This document shows positions 17,984-25,929 of a stretch of DNA of 64,000 bases, piece by piece. The stretch's first letter is position 1. Every line of letters begins with the position of its first letter. Source of the DNA: Flavonifractor hominis (GTDB lineage Bacteria > Bacillota > Clostridia > Oscillospirales > Oscillospiraceae); NCBI RefSeq assembly GCF_040095835.1, contig NZ_JBBMFT010000004.1, forward strand, positions 1 through 64,000, given 5' to 3'. Made by a program: the position numbers and the translations under genes. The notes beneath the pieces are model-generated. The model was not told the origin of the DNA and did not search any database. It saw nothing but the letters and a program-made list of their open reading frames with translations.

Positions 17984-18974
17984 AGGCTTCACGCAGCCTT
18001 TCCCGGATGATATCCGCATCCAGTCCCGCCATACGGCCGGACAGGATGGTGCGGATGGCCGTAGCCTCGGTCTCCCTGGCGTACAGGTAACCAGCCACCG
18101 CCTGCTCCCCGAAGGGGATACGGCGGGCTTGGGTCAGGTAGGCCATGACGGCGTCGTCGCACATGCGTTCAAACCCAGTGAGCTCCCCGCTGCCAGGGGC
18201 AGTCAGGGCAGCACCTGCGGCAGCTGCCTCGCTCAGCGGTCCGCCCCGGAACACCGTGGCCAGATCGCCGCCCCGCCGGTCGGTCAGGGTACGCACCTCC
18301 ACATTGCCGCCGGGCAGAAGCACCTGGCTGAGAAACTCGCTGCCTTTGCCCATCCGGGCGGCCCGGACGGCCGAGCGCAGGTTGGTGGCGTCGATAAGCA
18401 GACGCACATAGCCCTGCAGGAACGCGCTGCCGGTGCCTTCGGCCGCCGCGCGCATCTCCTCATAGCAGGCCGCATCCAGCACGAAATCAGCCAGCTGTGG
18501 GTCTCCTCCGGCGCTGAGCACCTCCTTGGCCTGAACCACCGCTCTGCGGAAGGGATCGGTGAAGTCCCGCAGACTGTCTCTCTGAAATGCCTCGTGGATC
18601 TGGGCGGCGGACCAGCGTCCACCATCCATCAACAGCCGATCGGCTTCGATCCCAAGGGCGGCAGCCTTCACCAGGGTCTTGGCATTGTGATAATCATATT
18701 TTATCTGGAACACTTCCACCAGACGCCGGTCGGGCACCGCGCCCTTGAGCTCCCGGTAGAGGGCCTGCCGGGCCTTGGAGAGCATCTCGTCCAGCCCTCG
18801 GTTGGTCAGAGCGGGCAGCTCTTCATAGCCGCACTCGGCAAGGACCTTCAGCGCCTCGTCATCGCTGCGGGCCTCCAGCATCCGCTCCATCCGTTCCCGG
18901 GTCACCAGACGGTTCTCCATGGCGCGGATGCGGGCAGATATAGTCAGATAGTCGGTATCTTTGATCTTAGACAA
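17976..18974 (-). CDS. ntpC: V-type ATPase subunit C (d-type)
   Basis: 332 residues from a TTG start at 18974 with AAGGAGG 7 bases upstream. All-helical, with LTISARIRAMENRLVTRERM at the N-terminus and KYDYHNAKTLVKAAALG, a recognised subunit C/d stretch. It forms the socket that joins the D/F shaft to the K ring. Confidence 0.94.
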   Translation of the reverse strand: MSKIKDTDYLTISARIRAMENRLVTRERMERMLEARSDDEALKVLAECGYEELPALTNRGLDEMLSKARQALYRELKGAVPDRRLVEVFQIKYDYHNAKTLVKAAALGIEADRLLMDGGRWSAAQIHEAFQRDSLRDFTDPFRRAVVQAKEVLSAGGDPQLADFVLDAACYEEMRAAAEGTGSAFLQGYVRLLIDATNLRSAVRAARMGKGSEFLSQVLLPGGNVEVRTLTDRRGGDLATVFRGGPLSEAAAAGAALTAPGSGELTGFERMCDDAVMAYLTQARRIPFGEQAVAGYLYARETEATAIRTILSGRMAGLDADIIRERLREAYV

Positions 18975-19004
18975 CGTTCTGCCTCCTTACTTGCAAGGAG
19001 CGCA

Positions 19005-19592
19005 TCAGTCGAAGAGCACCTTGGCGACCTCTCGGTCCAGCTCGCCCCGCTGGAGGCGCACCAGAGTCTCAAAGGTGCAGTTGACCTCCACGTCCCCGTC
19101 GCTGAGGATGAGTCCTCCCCGGATGGGCCTGGTCTGCTCAGACAAGGTCAGGTGTCCATCGCCCAGCCGCTCGTTGGCCTGGGTCACCGCCGCCTTACCG
19201 TAACGAGTGCGGTCTTTCTGAGAGAAGATAACCGCCTCCCGTCCGGTGGAGGAGGCATGGGCCGCCAGATCGGCCAGCAGGGTCACATACTGCTGCTCCG
19301 GCAGGTTCAACAGCTGCTCCAGCGCCTGGTCATAGGCTTTGGAGAGCATCTCCTGCTTGGCGGACAATTCCATCTTGCGGGCGTCCAGCTGGGCCACGCT
19401 GGCCAGCCGCTCCACCCGCTCCTGGGCGTTGCGGCGGCCACGGGCGAGAATCTCCTCGCTCTCCCGCGCAGCCTGCTGGTCATAGCGCGCGGCGATGGCG
19501 TCGGCCTGGGCCCGGGCTTCGGCCAGGATGGCCTCGGTCTCCTGGGCGCCGTCGGCGGCAATCCGCCCGGTGATTTTTTCAATTCCGTCCAT
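19005..19592 (-). CDS. ntpE: V-type ATPase subunit E (peripheral stalk)
   Basis: 195 residues, ATG at 19592 after GAGGAG. The N-terminal half is a long Ala/Glu/Arg/Gln-rich helix of about 100 residues, the C-terminal half the globular head-binding domain (PIRGGLILSDGDVEVNCTFE). It forms the stator stalk together with NtpF. Confidence 0.93.
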   Translation of the reverse strand: MDGIEKITGRIAADGAQETEAILAEARAQADAIAARYDQQAARESEEILARGRRNAQERVERLASVAQLDARKMELSAKQEMLSKAYDQALEQLLNLPEQQYVTLLADLAAHASSTGREAVIFSQKDRTRYGKAAVTQANERLGDGHLTLSEQTRPIRGGLILSDGDVEVNCTFETLVRLQRGELDREVAKVLFD

Positions 19593-19608
19593 ATACTCGC
19601 TCCTCTTC

Positions 19609-20103
19609 TTAGAAGCCGAACATGATCATCAGGAAGGAGATCAGCAGGGACAGGATGGCGTAGAACTCAACGATGATACACAGCACCATGCCCTTGGACC
19701 AGTCGTTGGGGTTCTTGGCCACGATGTTGACGGAAGCGGCAGCCACGCGGCCCTGAGCGATGCCGGAAAGCAAACCGCCGATGGCCATGGGCAGGCAGGC
19801 AGCCAGGATCAGCAGGCCGTTGGCCACGCTCAGGTTGGCCACGCTTCCATCAAACAGGCCCATCTTCATCAGTGCCAAAAAGCCGATGACCAGGCCATAC
19901 AGGCCCTGAGTACCAGGGATAACCTGCAGAATCATGCACTTGGAGAACTGAGAGGGGTCCTCAGCCAGCAGGCCGGCGCCCGCTTCACCAGCCAGGCCAG
20001 TACCTTTTGCAGAGCCCACACAGGCCAGGCCTGCGGCCAGGGCGGCGCCCAGGAAACCAAAGAAGGGGCCGGCGTAGGTAGTCAGAAATTCACCGAATGT
20101 CAT
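19609..20103 (-). CDS. ntpK: V-type ATPase proteolipid subunit K, Na+-type
   Basis: 164 residues from ATG at 20103 (AAGGAGG upstream; a longer frame reaches into ntpI). Four transmembrane helices as two fused hairpins. The ion-site residues match Enterococcus hirae NtpK: T65 and Q66 in IPGTQGLYG, Q118 in SGIAQGRVAAA and E146 in IIVEFYAIL. That set binds Na+ in the E. hirae enzyme, so this ATPase is predicted to move Na+. Confidence 0.96.
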   Translation of the reverse strand: MTFGEFLTTYAGPFFGFLGAALAAGLACVGSAKGTGLAGEAGAGLLAEDPSQFSKCMILQVIPGTQGLYGLVIGFLALMKMGLFDGSVANLSVANGLLILAACLPMAIGGLLSGIAQGRVAAASVNIVAKNPNDWSKGMVLCIIVEFYAILSLLISFLMIMFGF

Positions 20104-20104
20104 G

Positions 20105-22111
20105 TTACTCTTCCTCCTTAATATCGACAAACGTCGTGGCAATCTTGAGGGGCCGCCAGGGGCGTCCGCCCTCCTTGTAGAACTGCTTGAAAAACTCCAG
20201 ATACTGCAGGCGGGACGTGTGCACGTAGGTGCCGATCACGTTCAGCCCGATGTTAAAGGCATGCCCGATGATAAAGATGAGGAAAAAGATCGGGATGCCG
20301 ATGGCGGGGGGCAGTCCGCCGCCGGGCATAGCGCCCAGGATGTTGAACACCTGGCCGATGACCGAGCCGGCCAGCATCATGACCATCAGGCGGGAGTAGG
20401 ACAGAATGTCGCCGAAGTAGCCGGTGACTCCGTTGTACACGGCGCCGACAACGGCTGTCACCTTGCCAAATCCCTTGGCATTTCGTCCCTGGCCCAGCAG
20501 CATCAGGCAGCCGATGATGAGCACCACCGGATAGCCGGCCACATTACCCACACCCAGAGCGAACAGGCCAATACCTGCAAAGATAACCCACCAGGTACCA
20601 ATGTCCAGGATGGCATCCACCACCTGGCCGTCCCGGCAAAGCATCCAGAACTTGACGATCATGCCCACCACAATCTGTACAAAGCCGACCGCAAGCGCGA
20701 AGACCAGTACGGTCATGGGGTCTTCCATCACGTTGAGGAGCGGAGCGGGTACACCGCTGCCCTCCGGTACCGACAGGAAGGGGATGGCCGGCTGGGGCAG
20801 GCCCAGCATATCGGTAAACTGTACCAAAAAGTCGGAGAAGAAACCTCCGGTCAACAGTCCGATCACCGCCGAGGAGATACCGCACATGATCATCAGGCGG
20901 ATGAGCTGACCAAAGCCGCCCTTGGGCCTGACCTTCAGCTGAATGAACAGGCATGCCCCCGCCAAAATCAGGCCGTAGCCCAGATCGGCGAACATGAAGC
21001 CGAAGAAAAAGATATAAAAGGGAGCCATCAAACCGTTCGGGTCCACCCCGTCATAGGCAGGCAGGGAATACATCTCGGTGATGGTGGTCAACGGCTCGGT
21101 AATGACGTTGCTCTTGAGCTTAACGGGCACCTGAGGATACTCCTCCGGCTCCGGGTCCCGGGTCTCCCAACAACAGGTGAACTCCCGCAGCTTCTCCAGC
21201 AGCTTCTCTTCCTCTGGTGCGGGCACCCAGCCCTCCAGGAAGAAGGCCGTCCCCGTATCCAGCAGGCGGCAGCGGGCCTCCTCCCGGGCGATCTCCTGAT
21301 CTGCCCGGTCTTGACACCGCTCCAGTTCGCCTTTCTTCCCGGCATAAGATCCAACTTCCTTGATGGTGGCCTCCAGCCGGCGCTCAGCGTCGGCCAGTTC
21401 GCTCTCCAGACGGGCGTCGTTCTCCTTCGCCGTTCCGGTCCAGCCCCGCAGAGCTGCCCTTGAGAAGCCGTAATCCTTCAGGATCTGCTGGCACGCCTCC
21501 TCCGCACTGCGGTGGCAAAGGAATACCAGATACTGCAGCTGCGCGTCCGATCCGGCCCGCAGGATCTGAGCCAGATCGGTCTGCTCTTCCAGTGCCCGCT
21601 CCAACGCGTCCAGATCGGTGGTGCCAGTCACCGTACCAAAGGACACCACCACTTCCTGGGTCGAAACCGTCTCCAGCGGAATGTCCAGCGGCAACCAGGG
21701 CACCAGCGACAGCCGCTGCGTGCGCAGTTTGTTCTGCTCGGCATACAGTCCGGTGATCTGCCGCTCCAGCTCCACCAGGTGTCTAGCGTCGGCCAGGCCG
21801 GCCTGATAGGCCGCATCGTCAAACAGCTCACCCTCGGTGATCACAGGACGCGGGGTCAAAAGTCCCCCCTTCTGCTTGGGACCATATTTTTTCAGGGCCT
21901 TAAGGGCGCCCTCCACGCTGGACCGGGCATCCCTGGCCTGGTTCAGCGCCCCGGTGTCCGGCCGCGTGAGGAGCGCCCACGCCGGATCATCCCGTAAATC
22001 CTCCGGCTCATCGATCTCCACGCAGCCCATATGCTGAAGCAACCGCAGCAGGGCCGGACGTTGGTCCTGCATGCCGATAAGCCGCAGCCGCTTCATTTTG
22101 ACAATGGACAT
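20105..22111 (-). CDS. ntpI: V-type ATPase subunit I (a subunit)
   Basis: 668 residues. Its ATG shares one base with the ntpF stop. The N-terminal half is cytoplasmic with long coiled-coil segments; the C-terminal half holds about eight membrane helices. The essential arginine that lines the ion half-channels is probably R574 in YSRLMVMMLAGSVIGQV. It is the stator partner of the K ring. Confidence 0.95.
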   Translation of the reverse strand: MSIVKMKRLRLIGMQDQRPALLRLLQHMGCVEIDEPEDLRDDPAWALLTRPDTGALNQARDARSSVEGALKALKKYGPKQKGGLLTPRPVITEGELFDDAAYQAGLADARHLVELERQITGLYAEQNKLRTQRLSLVPWLPLDIPLETVSTQEVVVSFGTVTGTTDLDALERALEEQTDLAQILRAGSDAQLQYLVFLCHRSAEEACQQILKDYGFSRAALRGWTGTAKENDARLESELADAERRLEATIKEVGSYAGKKGELERCQDRADQEIAREEARCRLLDTGTAFFLEGWVPAPEEEKLLEKLREFTCCWETRDPEPEEYPQVPVKLKSNVITEPLTTITEMYSLPAYDGVDPNGLMAPFYIFFFGFMFADLGYGLILAGACLFIQLKVRPKGGFGQLIRLMIMCGISSAVIGLLTGGFFSDFLVQFTDMLGLPQPAIPFLSVPEGSGVPAPLLNVMEDPMTVLVFALAVGFVQIVVGMIVKFWMLCRDGQVVDAILDIGTWWVIFAGIGLFALGVGNVAGYPVVLIIGCLMLLGQGRNAKGFGKVTAVVGAVYNGVTGYFGDILSYSRLMVMMLAGSVIGQVFNILGAMPGGGLPPAIGIPIFFLIFIIGHAFNIGLNVIGTYVHTSRLQYLEFFKQFYKEGGRPWRPLKIATTFVDIKEEE

Positions 22112-22425
22112 CAGTTCTTCACTACCCTTCTCACGATGCTGGCAGCGGCGTCCGCCAGGCGTCCTTCCGCCTTGGCCCGCAGGGCGTCGCAGGACGTTTG
22201 CGTCTGCGCCGTCACCTCCGCGGCGTGCTTGGCCGCCGTTTCCTCAGCCTGCTTCAGGTATCCACGCACCTGTTCCTCCGCCTTGGCTCTCGCCTCGGCC
22301 AACCTGGCCTTCCCGGCCCGCTCCGCTTCGGCGACCAGCCGCTTGGCTTCGGCCTGGGCCTGGGCCTTTTTGGTGCGGTTCACCTCTTCCGCTTCCGTCA
22401 CCTGTTTGATCGCTTCCAATGACAT
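22111..22425 (-). CDS. ntpF: V-type ATPase peripheral-stalk subunit (G/H type)
   Basis: 104 residues, first gene of the operon. ATG at 22425 is chosen because the product then begins MSLEAIKQVTEAE as in related stalk subunits; the in-frame start at 22500 lies at the promoter. Almost entirely a charged Ala/Glu/Lys/Arg coiled coil, partner of NtpE in the peripheral stalk. Gene order ntpFIKECGABD equals that of Enterococcus hirae. Confidence 0.9.
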   Translation of the reverse strand: MSLEAIKQVTEAEEVNRTKKAQAQAEAKRLVAEAERAGKARLAEARAKAEEQVRGYLKQAEETAAKHAAEVTAQTQTSCDALRAKAEGRLADAAASIVRRVVKN

Positions 22426-22488
22426 GCTTTCACCGCCTTTCCGCATCTGTTGATCTCTCATCCTATCAACATTCCCAAGGATAGGACT

Positions 22489-22517
22489 ATGATACTTCAA
22501 TTCGAAAAGAATTGCAA
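22489..22517 (-). promoter_or_regulatory. Candidate promoter of the V-ATPase operon
   Basis: TTGCAA (22517-22512), 17-base spacer, TATCAT (22494-22489) on the minus strand, giving a leader of about 55 bases before ntpF. Confidence 0.6.
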
Positions 22518-22658
22518 GTTTAAAATTATCAGTTTAGTTTTTTGATATTCGTATCATTTGCCATACTGTGCTAATCTCCTTTTTATTATAAGCGATATTT
22601 TGCCAATTTTCCACAAATTTTAGGTGTTTTTCCTCATCACGCCCTTTGTAAAAAAATG

Positions 22659-22682
22659 GGCGCAGGGAGCGATCCCTGCGCC
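22659..22682 (-). terminator. Terminator after the DUF4015 gene
   Basis: 10-bp stem (22659-22668 with 22673-22682, loop GCGA) followed on the minus strand by CATTTTTTTAC. It lies 12 bases past the stop at 22694. Confidence 0.9.
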
Positions 22683-22693
22683 TAATTTGGGCG

Positions 22694-23740
22694 CTATTCA
22701 CCTGTGACGGAGAGCACAGCCCAGCTCTCCTGCGTTTCTCCCGGCTGCTCCACGATGGATACCACCTCCAGCGTCCCATTCTGGGGCAGGGCGGTTCCCT
22801 CCTCAGGTGCGGCCAGTACGCGGTCGGCATAGGTGCTCAGCAGTTCCAGCGTCTGTCCGCCCTCTGTGCCTCCCTCCAGTACGGTCGGAGTGGTCACCAG
22901 AGAAAGCGTTACCTCCGGGAAGGCGTCCAGTTGAGCGTCGATCTGCTGCAAAAACTCTTCCAGGGCCTGGCTTACGCCTTCGGCATCGTAATTGTCATCC
23001 TCCTGAAGCCAGCTCAGTTCTCCCTGTGTGGGAAAGGCCCAGTTGTCCAGCAGGATCTCGTCAAACCCCAGTTCCGCCAGTTCCCGGCACACGCCGCAGA
23101 CATAGTCCACCGCCTGCTCATTAAAGGGACTCAGCCACCGGTAATCCCCCCAGTCCCGCCAGTTGCCGGCACTGGTGTGCAGCGCCAGCGGCATTTCCGC
23201 CCGGGGAACGATATTGTCCCGCAGGCAGGAAATGCGGGCTACGGTATACACATCCCCGTCGTTGAGCTGTCGGATGGCGTCGTTAAGGCTCTCGTCAGTG
23301 GCCGAAGCACCGGTTTGGACGGCCAGAGGCAGGCTGGAGGCATAGTTCAGCTGTCCGCCGTCGGTCTTCATGTCAAAAATGGCCGCATTGGCCCCCGCTG
23401 CCTCCACCTGGGCCGCAGCCGTTCCATCGGTCAGAGCAGAGGTGGGCAGCATCATACCCCGGAAGGGTTCTTCCGGCTCCGGTGTGGGGGTGGGGCTGGG
23501 CGTGGCAGGCGGAGGTGTCGTCACGGTCACTGGTGTGTCGTCCTCTTCGGGCTGCTGTCCATGCAGGAAGGGCAGGTCGATGGTCACACCGTCGGCGGAG
23601 TATACCACATGTCCGTCCAGCCAGATCAGTGCCCCAATGCCCAGCGCCAGCAATACCAGCAGCACCACGATCAGAACGATGAGTACGTTCCTGCCACGGT
23701 TGCGCCCCCGGTAGGAACCGTATCCCTTATATCTCCTCAC
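22694..23740 (-). CDS. Membrane-anchored DUF4015 putative glycoside hydrolase
   Basis: 348 residues. Arg/Gly-rich cytoplasmic N-terminus (MRRYKGYGSYRGRNRGRN), one membrane segment (about 19-41), a Pro/Thr/Glu linker (PPPATPSPTPTPEPEEP, about 79-96), then an extracellular TIM-barrel-like domain: AAIFDMKTDGGQLNYAS, DVYTVARISCLRDNI, GFDEILLDNWAFP, as in DUF4015 proteins. Substrate unknown. It starts 9 bases after the MarR stop, its ribosome site GAGGAG lying in that gap, so it is probably cotranscribed. Confidence 0.8.
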   Translation of the reverse strand: MRRYKGYGSYRGRNRGRNVLIVLIVVLLVLLALGIGALIWLDGHVVYSADGVTIDLPFLHGQQPEEDDTPVTVTTPPPATPSPTPTPEPEEPFRGMMLPTSALTDGTAAAQVEAAGANAAIFDMKTDGGQLNYASSLPLAVQTGASATDESLNDAIRQLNDGDVYTVARISCLRDNIVPRAEMPLALHTSAGNWRDWGDYRWLSPFNEQAVDYVCGVCRELAELGFDEILLDNWAFPTQGELSWLQEDDNYDAEGVSQALEEFLQQIDAQLDAFPEVTLSLVTTPTVLEGGTEGGQTLELLSTYADRVLAAPEEGTALPQNGTLEVVSIVEQPGETQESWAVLSVTGE

Positions 23741-23748
23741 CTGTTACC

Positions 23749-24204
23749 TCACCCTTGTTCTTCTGTGCGCCCCTCCCGCTCATCTGCACGGGCAAGGGCC
23801 TCGTCCAGCTTCTGCAGGGCCGCAGCCACCATGGCCTGGTCCTGCTCTGTCATACTGCTCATCAGCGAGCCAAAATAGCCGCTGACATCAGTGGCCGCCC
23901 GGTCGCGCAGCTGGCGGTATTTGTCCGTAGCACAGACGTAGATCACCCGCCGGTCGGTCTCACTACGCTTACGTTGGGCCAGCCCCAGTTTCTCCAGCCG
24001 GTCCACGATACCTGAAACCGTACTGTTGGCACTGCCCGTGCGCTCCGCCAGAACACTGATGGGCACCGGCCCCTCTTCTCCCAGAACCGTAAGTACCAAC
24101 GCCTGCGGAAAGGTCAGATCCAGACGTCCAAAGTGGATGCGAAACTGTTGGGAGATGCGCTGGGTCACACGCAGATAACAAAGAAACAGATCGGGCTGTT
24201 CCAT
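23749..24204 (-). CDS. MarR-family transcriptional regulator
   Basis: 151 residues, ATG at 24204 after GAAAGGAGC. Winged helix: LTFPQALVLTVLGEEGPV, then VLAERTGSANSTVSGIVDRL as recognition helix and RSETDRRVIYV as wing, flanked by dimerisation helices. It lies between the SLH protein (31 bases upstream) and the DUF4015 gene, so a cell-envelope regulon is possible. Ligand unknown. Confidence 0.9.
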   Translation of the reverse strand: MEQPDLFLCYLRVTQRISQQFRIHFGRLDLTFPQALVLTVLGEEGPVPISVLAERTGSANSTVSGIVDRLEKLGLAQRKRSETDRRVIYVCATDKYRQLRDRAATDVSGYFGSLMSSMTEQDQAMVAAALQKLDEALARADEREGRTEEQG

Positions 24205-24235
24205 TCTTTTGCCGCTCCTTTCTGTTTGTTTTGTC

Positions 24236-24856
24236 TCATCCGTTGGCCGGGGTGGTCATCCGTTGCAGAATGACCGCCAGCTGGGCCCGGGAGGCCAGTC
24301 CCCCCGGATTGATCAGCCCGGCGGAACCTTCCAGCCAGCCCATGCCAACGGCATGCTTCATCCCATCCACAGCCCAGACACCAATTTTGGATGCATCGGA
24401 ATAGAGGTTAAGCGCCCCCTCGGCCAGTGTCACACCCTTGTAGCGGTCATAGCGGGTCAGCAGGACCGCCAGTTCCTGCCGGGTCACATAGGCGTTGGGC
24501 TGAAAACGGCCGGCATCGTCTCCCTGGGCAATCGCTGCCCCCTGGGCCCAGGCTACCGCCTGGGCATACCAGGCTCCGGCAGGCACATCCGAAAAGGTAG
24601 CGGGCGTGTTTCCCTCGGGGCACCCCTCCATCCGCCACAGCACCATCACCACGGTAGCCCGGGTAACATTGGCGGTGGGCGCAAAATGGGTCTCATCCAC
24701 ACCGGTCATATAGCCGTCCTCTGTTACGCTCTCCACCGCACTCTCATACCAAGCCCCGCCCGGGACATCGCTGTATACGCCCGCAGCCGCAGCAGGTATA
24801 CACAGTCCGGCACACAGGCAAACGGCGCAGGCCAGCGCCGCAAATTTCTGTTTCAA
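24236..24856 (-). CDS. Minimal secreted SLH-domain protein
   Basis: 206 residues if the TTG at 24856 is used (AAAAGGAT 10 bases upstream). A GTG at 24865 lies only a base or two from the ribosome site and is less likely. Signal peptide to about residue 25 (CIPAAAAG), then three SLH repeats with nothing else: YSDVPGGAWYESAVE, FSDVPAGAWYAQAVAW, and a more divergent third (YSDASKIGVWAVDGMKH). Probably a cell-wall-polymer-bound surface protein without enzymatic module. Confidence 0.85.
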   Translation of the reverse strand: MKQKFAALACAVCLCAGLCIPAAAAGVYSDVPGGAWYESAVESVTEDGYMTGVDETHFAPTANVTRATVVMVLWRMEGCPEGNTPATFSDVPAGAWYAQAVAWAQGAAIAQGDDAGRFQPNAYVTRQELAVLLTRYDRYKGVTLAEGALNLYSDASKIGVWAVDGMKHAVGMGWLEGSAGLINPGGLASRAQLAVILQRMTTPANG

Positions 24857-24947
24857 AGGGTCCACATCCTTTTTTTCAGGTTGTGTCCCATTTTACGACA
24901 CGGATTTTAAAAAACTATGAACAATACGAAAGAAATGGAGCAGAAAA

Positions 24948-24975
24948 ACATGCGGGAGGTGGCGCTCCCGCATGT
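24948..24975 (-). terminator. Terminator of the yaaL-bofA unit
   Basis: 11-bp stem (24948-24958 with 24965-24975) followed on the minus strand by TTTTTCTGC. The right arm touches the bofA stop codon. 24857-24947 is the leader of the SLH gene. Confidence 0.85.
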
Positions 24976-25265
24976 CACACCGCCAGGACCCAGTTCAGCA
25001 TCAGCAGCAGGCCGAAACCGGGTACGCCCAGCAGAGCCAGCACCAGAGCATTGAGCAGGTTTACTCCCAGGTGTACTCCTACGAGACCACCCACACCGCT
25101 CAGGCCCCAGAGCACCATCAGGCCTATCCCTGTCCGGGCCACCAGGCGCACCAGCCACTCCAATGGCCGGCGAAGAGCCGCCAGCAATACCACCAGGATC
25201 AGCCCGCCCACAATCCAGGGCAGGGCATTCAACAGCGCTTCCACCGCCGCCACCACCTTTTCCAT
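24975..25265 (-). CDS. bofA: BofA-family membrane protein (pro-sigma-K processing inhibitor type)
   Basis: 96 residues, almost wholly hydrophobic with two to three membrane segments and the BofA-like end VNLLNALVLALLGVPGFGLLLMLNWVL. In Bacillus, BofA holds the SpoIVFB protease inactive until the forespore signal arrives. Its neighbour is YaaL, as in the recR-yaaL-bofA order of Firmicutes. This suggests, but does not prove, a spore-forming ancestry. Confidence 0.88.
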   Translation of the reverse strand: MEKVVAAVEALLNALPWIVGGLILVVLLAALRRPLEWLVRLVARTGIGLMVLWGLSGVGGLVGVHLGVNLLNALVLALLGVPGFGLLLMLNWVLAV

Positions 25266-25303
25266 GATGTGCCAGCACCTTGGCGGCGGGGCAGGGCCCG
25301 CGG

Positions 25304-25555
25304 TTATCTCAGCTGTGCGGTCGGGTCGTCCTCCAGTCCCTTTACCTGCCGGAGCAGGTAAGAATAGCGGGCCTGCAGGGCATTGATCTCAAAGACATAG
25401 GATTCAATGAGGTCCGGATCTTCCGCACTGTTGAAGCCGGCATAGGCCTGGGCGATGAGCAAACGGGTCTGGGCCAGGCCGTCCAGCAGCGTTTGCCGGG
25501 CCGGATCGTTCACCCGTTTTCTGCGGTGGACAAAGGGGTTGACTGTTTCGGTCAT
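25304..25555 (-). CDS. yaaL: YaaL / DUF2508 family small protein
   Basis: 83 residues from ATG at 25555 (AAGGAGG upstream). A longer in-frame extension to 25711 crosses the intergenic region and is rejected. Helical, with LLDGLAQTRLLIAQAYAGFN and SYVFEINALQARYSYLLRQVK typical of DUF2508. Function unknown; the adjacency to bofA is conserved. No recR is found upstream, where a divergent topoisomerase gene lies instead. Confidence 0.85.
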   Translation of the reverse strand: MTETVNPFVHRRKRVNDPARQTLLDGLAQTRLLIAQAYAGFNSAEDPDLIESYVFEINALQARYSYLLRQVKGLEDDPTAQLR

Positions 25556-25601
25556 AGACGGACCTCCTTCTTTTGTCGTTGCTTCCTGCGGTTTTATGCT
25601 A

Positions 25602-25616
25602 TGTCCAGTCTGGACA
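25602..25616. promoter_or_regulatory. 15-base palindrome, candidate operator
   Basis: TGTCCAG-T-CTGGACA, a perfect 7+1+7 palindrome 47 bases upstream of the yaaL start. It overlaps where a minus-strand promoter would be; no regulator is assigned. Confidence 0.4.
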
Positions 25617-25730
25617 AATATGCCACGTTTTATACCGTTTTTTTCCGCGCATGTCCATGCAGCCGGGGGACATACTAGCTTTGGACGGAACAGGGACCCG
25701 TCCTTCCGCATCTCCTTTTAAGCCGGTGCC

Positions 25731-25829
25731 GGGTGAGCTCACCCTCTGGCGAAAGGCGAAAGGAGCGCGGAGCAGGGCTCCAGCTTTGTCCAGAGGGGGC
25801 GTGGTGCAGCAGCACCGCGCTCCCTTTTT
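25731..25829 (+). ncRNA. Unassigned structured RNA or repeat element with terminator-like end
   Basis: Nested pairings: GGGTGAGCTCACCC palindrome (25731-25744); CCCTCTGG (25742-25749) with CCAGAGGG (25790-25797); hairpin GGAGC/GCTCC (25769-25781); GGAGCGCGG (25762-25770) with CCGCGCTCC (25815-25823), then CTTTTTG. The last pairing excludes the second, like an attenuator. No known riboswitch family is recognised. Between yaaL and the topoisomerase (25556-25929) there is no gene. It may be a small RNA, a leader or a dispersed repeat. Confidence 0.4.
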
Positions 25830-25850
25830 GTGCTGTACGCCCTGGTTTTC

Positions 25851-25880
25851 TTGACACTTCCCTTAAAATTGGGGTAAGAT
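25851..25880 (+). promoter_or_regulatory. Promoter of the topoisomerase operon
   Basis: TTGACA (25851-25856), 18-base spacer, TAAGAT (25875-25880), followed by a leader of about 43 bases to GAGGAG and the ATG at 25930. Confidence 0.7.
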
Positions 25881-25929
25881 AAGAAGAAACTGTATCATTG
25901 TTGATTTTGGTTAGAGTGAGGAGACATTC

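Noticed and set aside
22500..22658. Gene between ntpF and the DUF4015 terminator
   Set aside because: AT-rich, no ribosome site followed by a plausible frame; it is the operon promoter region.
25781..25829. T-box-like antiterminator (GTGGTGCAGCAGCACCGCG)
   Set aside because: It only loosely resembles AGGGTGGNACCGCG, there is no stem I specifier region, and the downstream gene is a topoisomerase with its own promoter.
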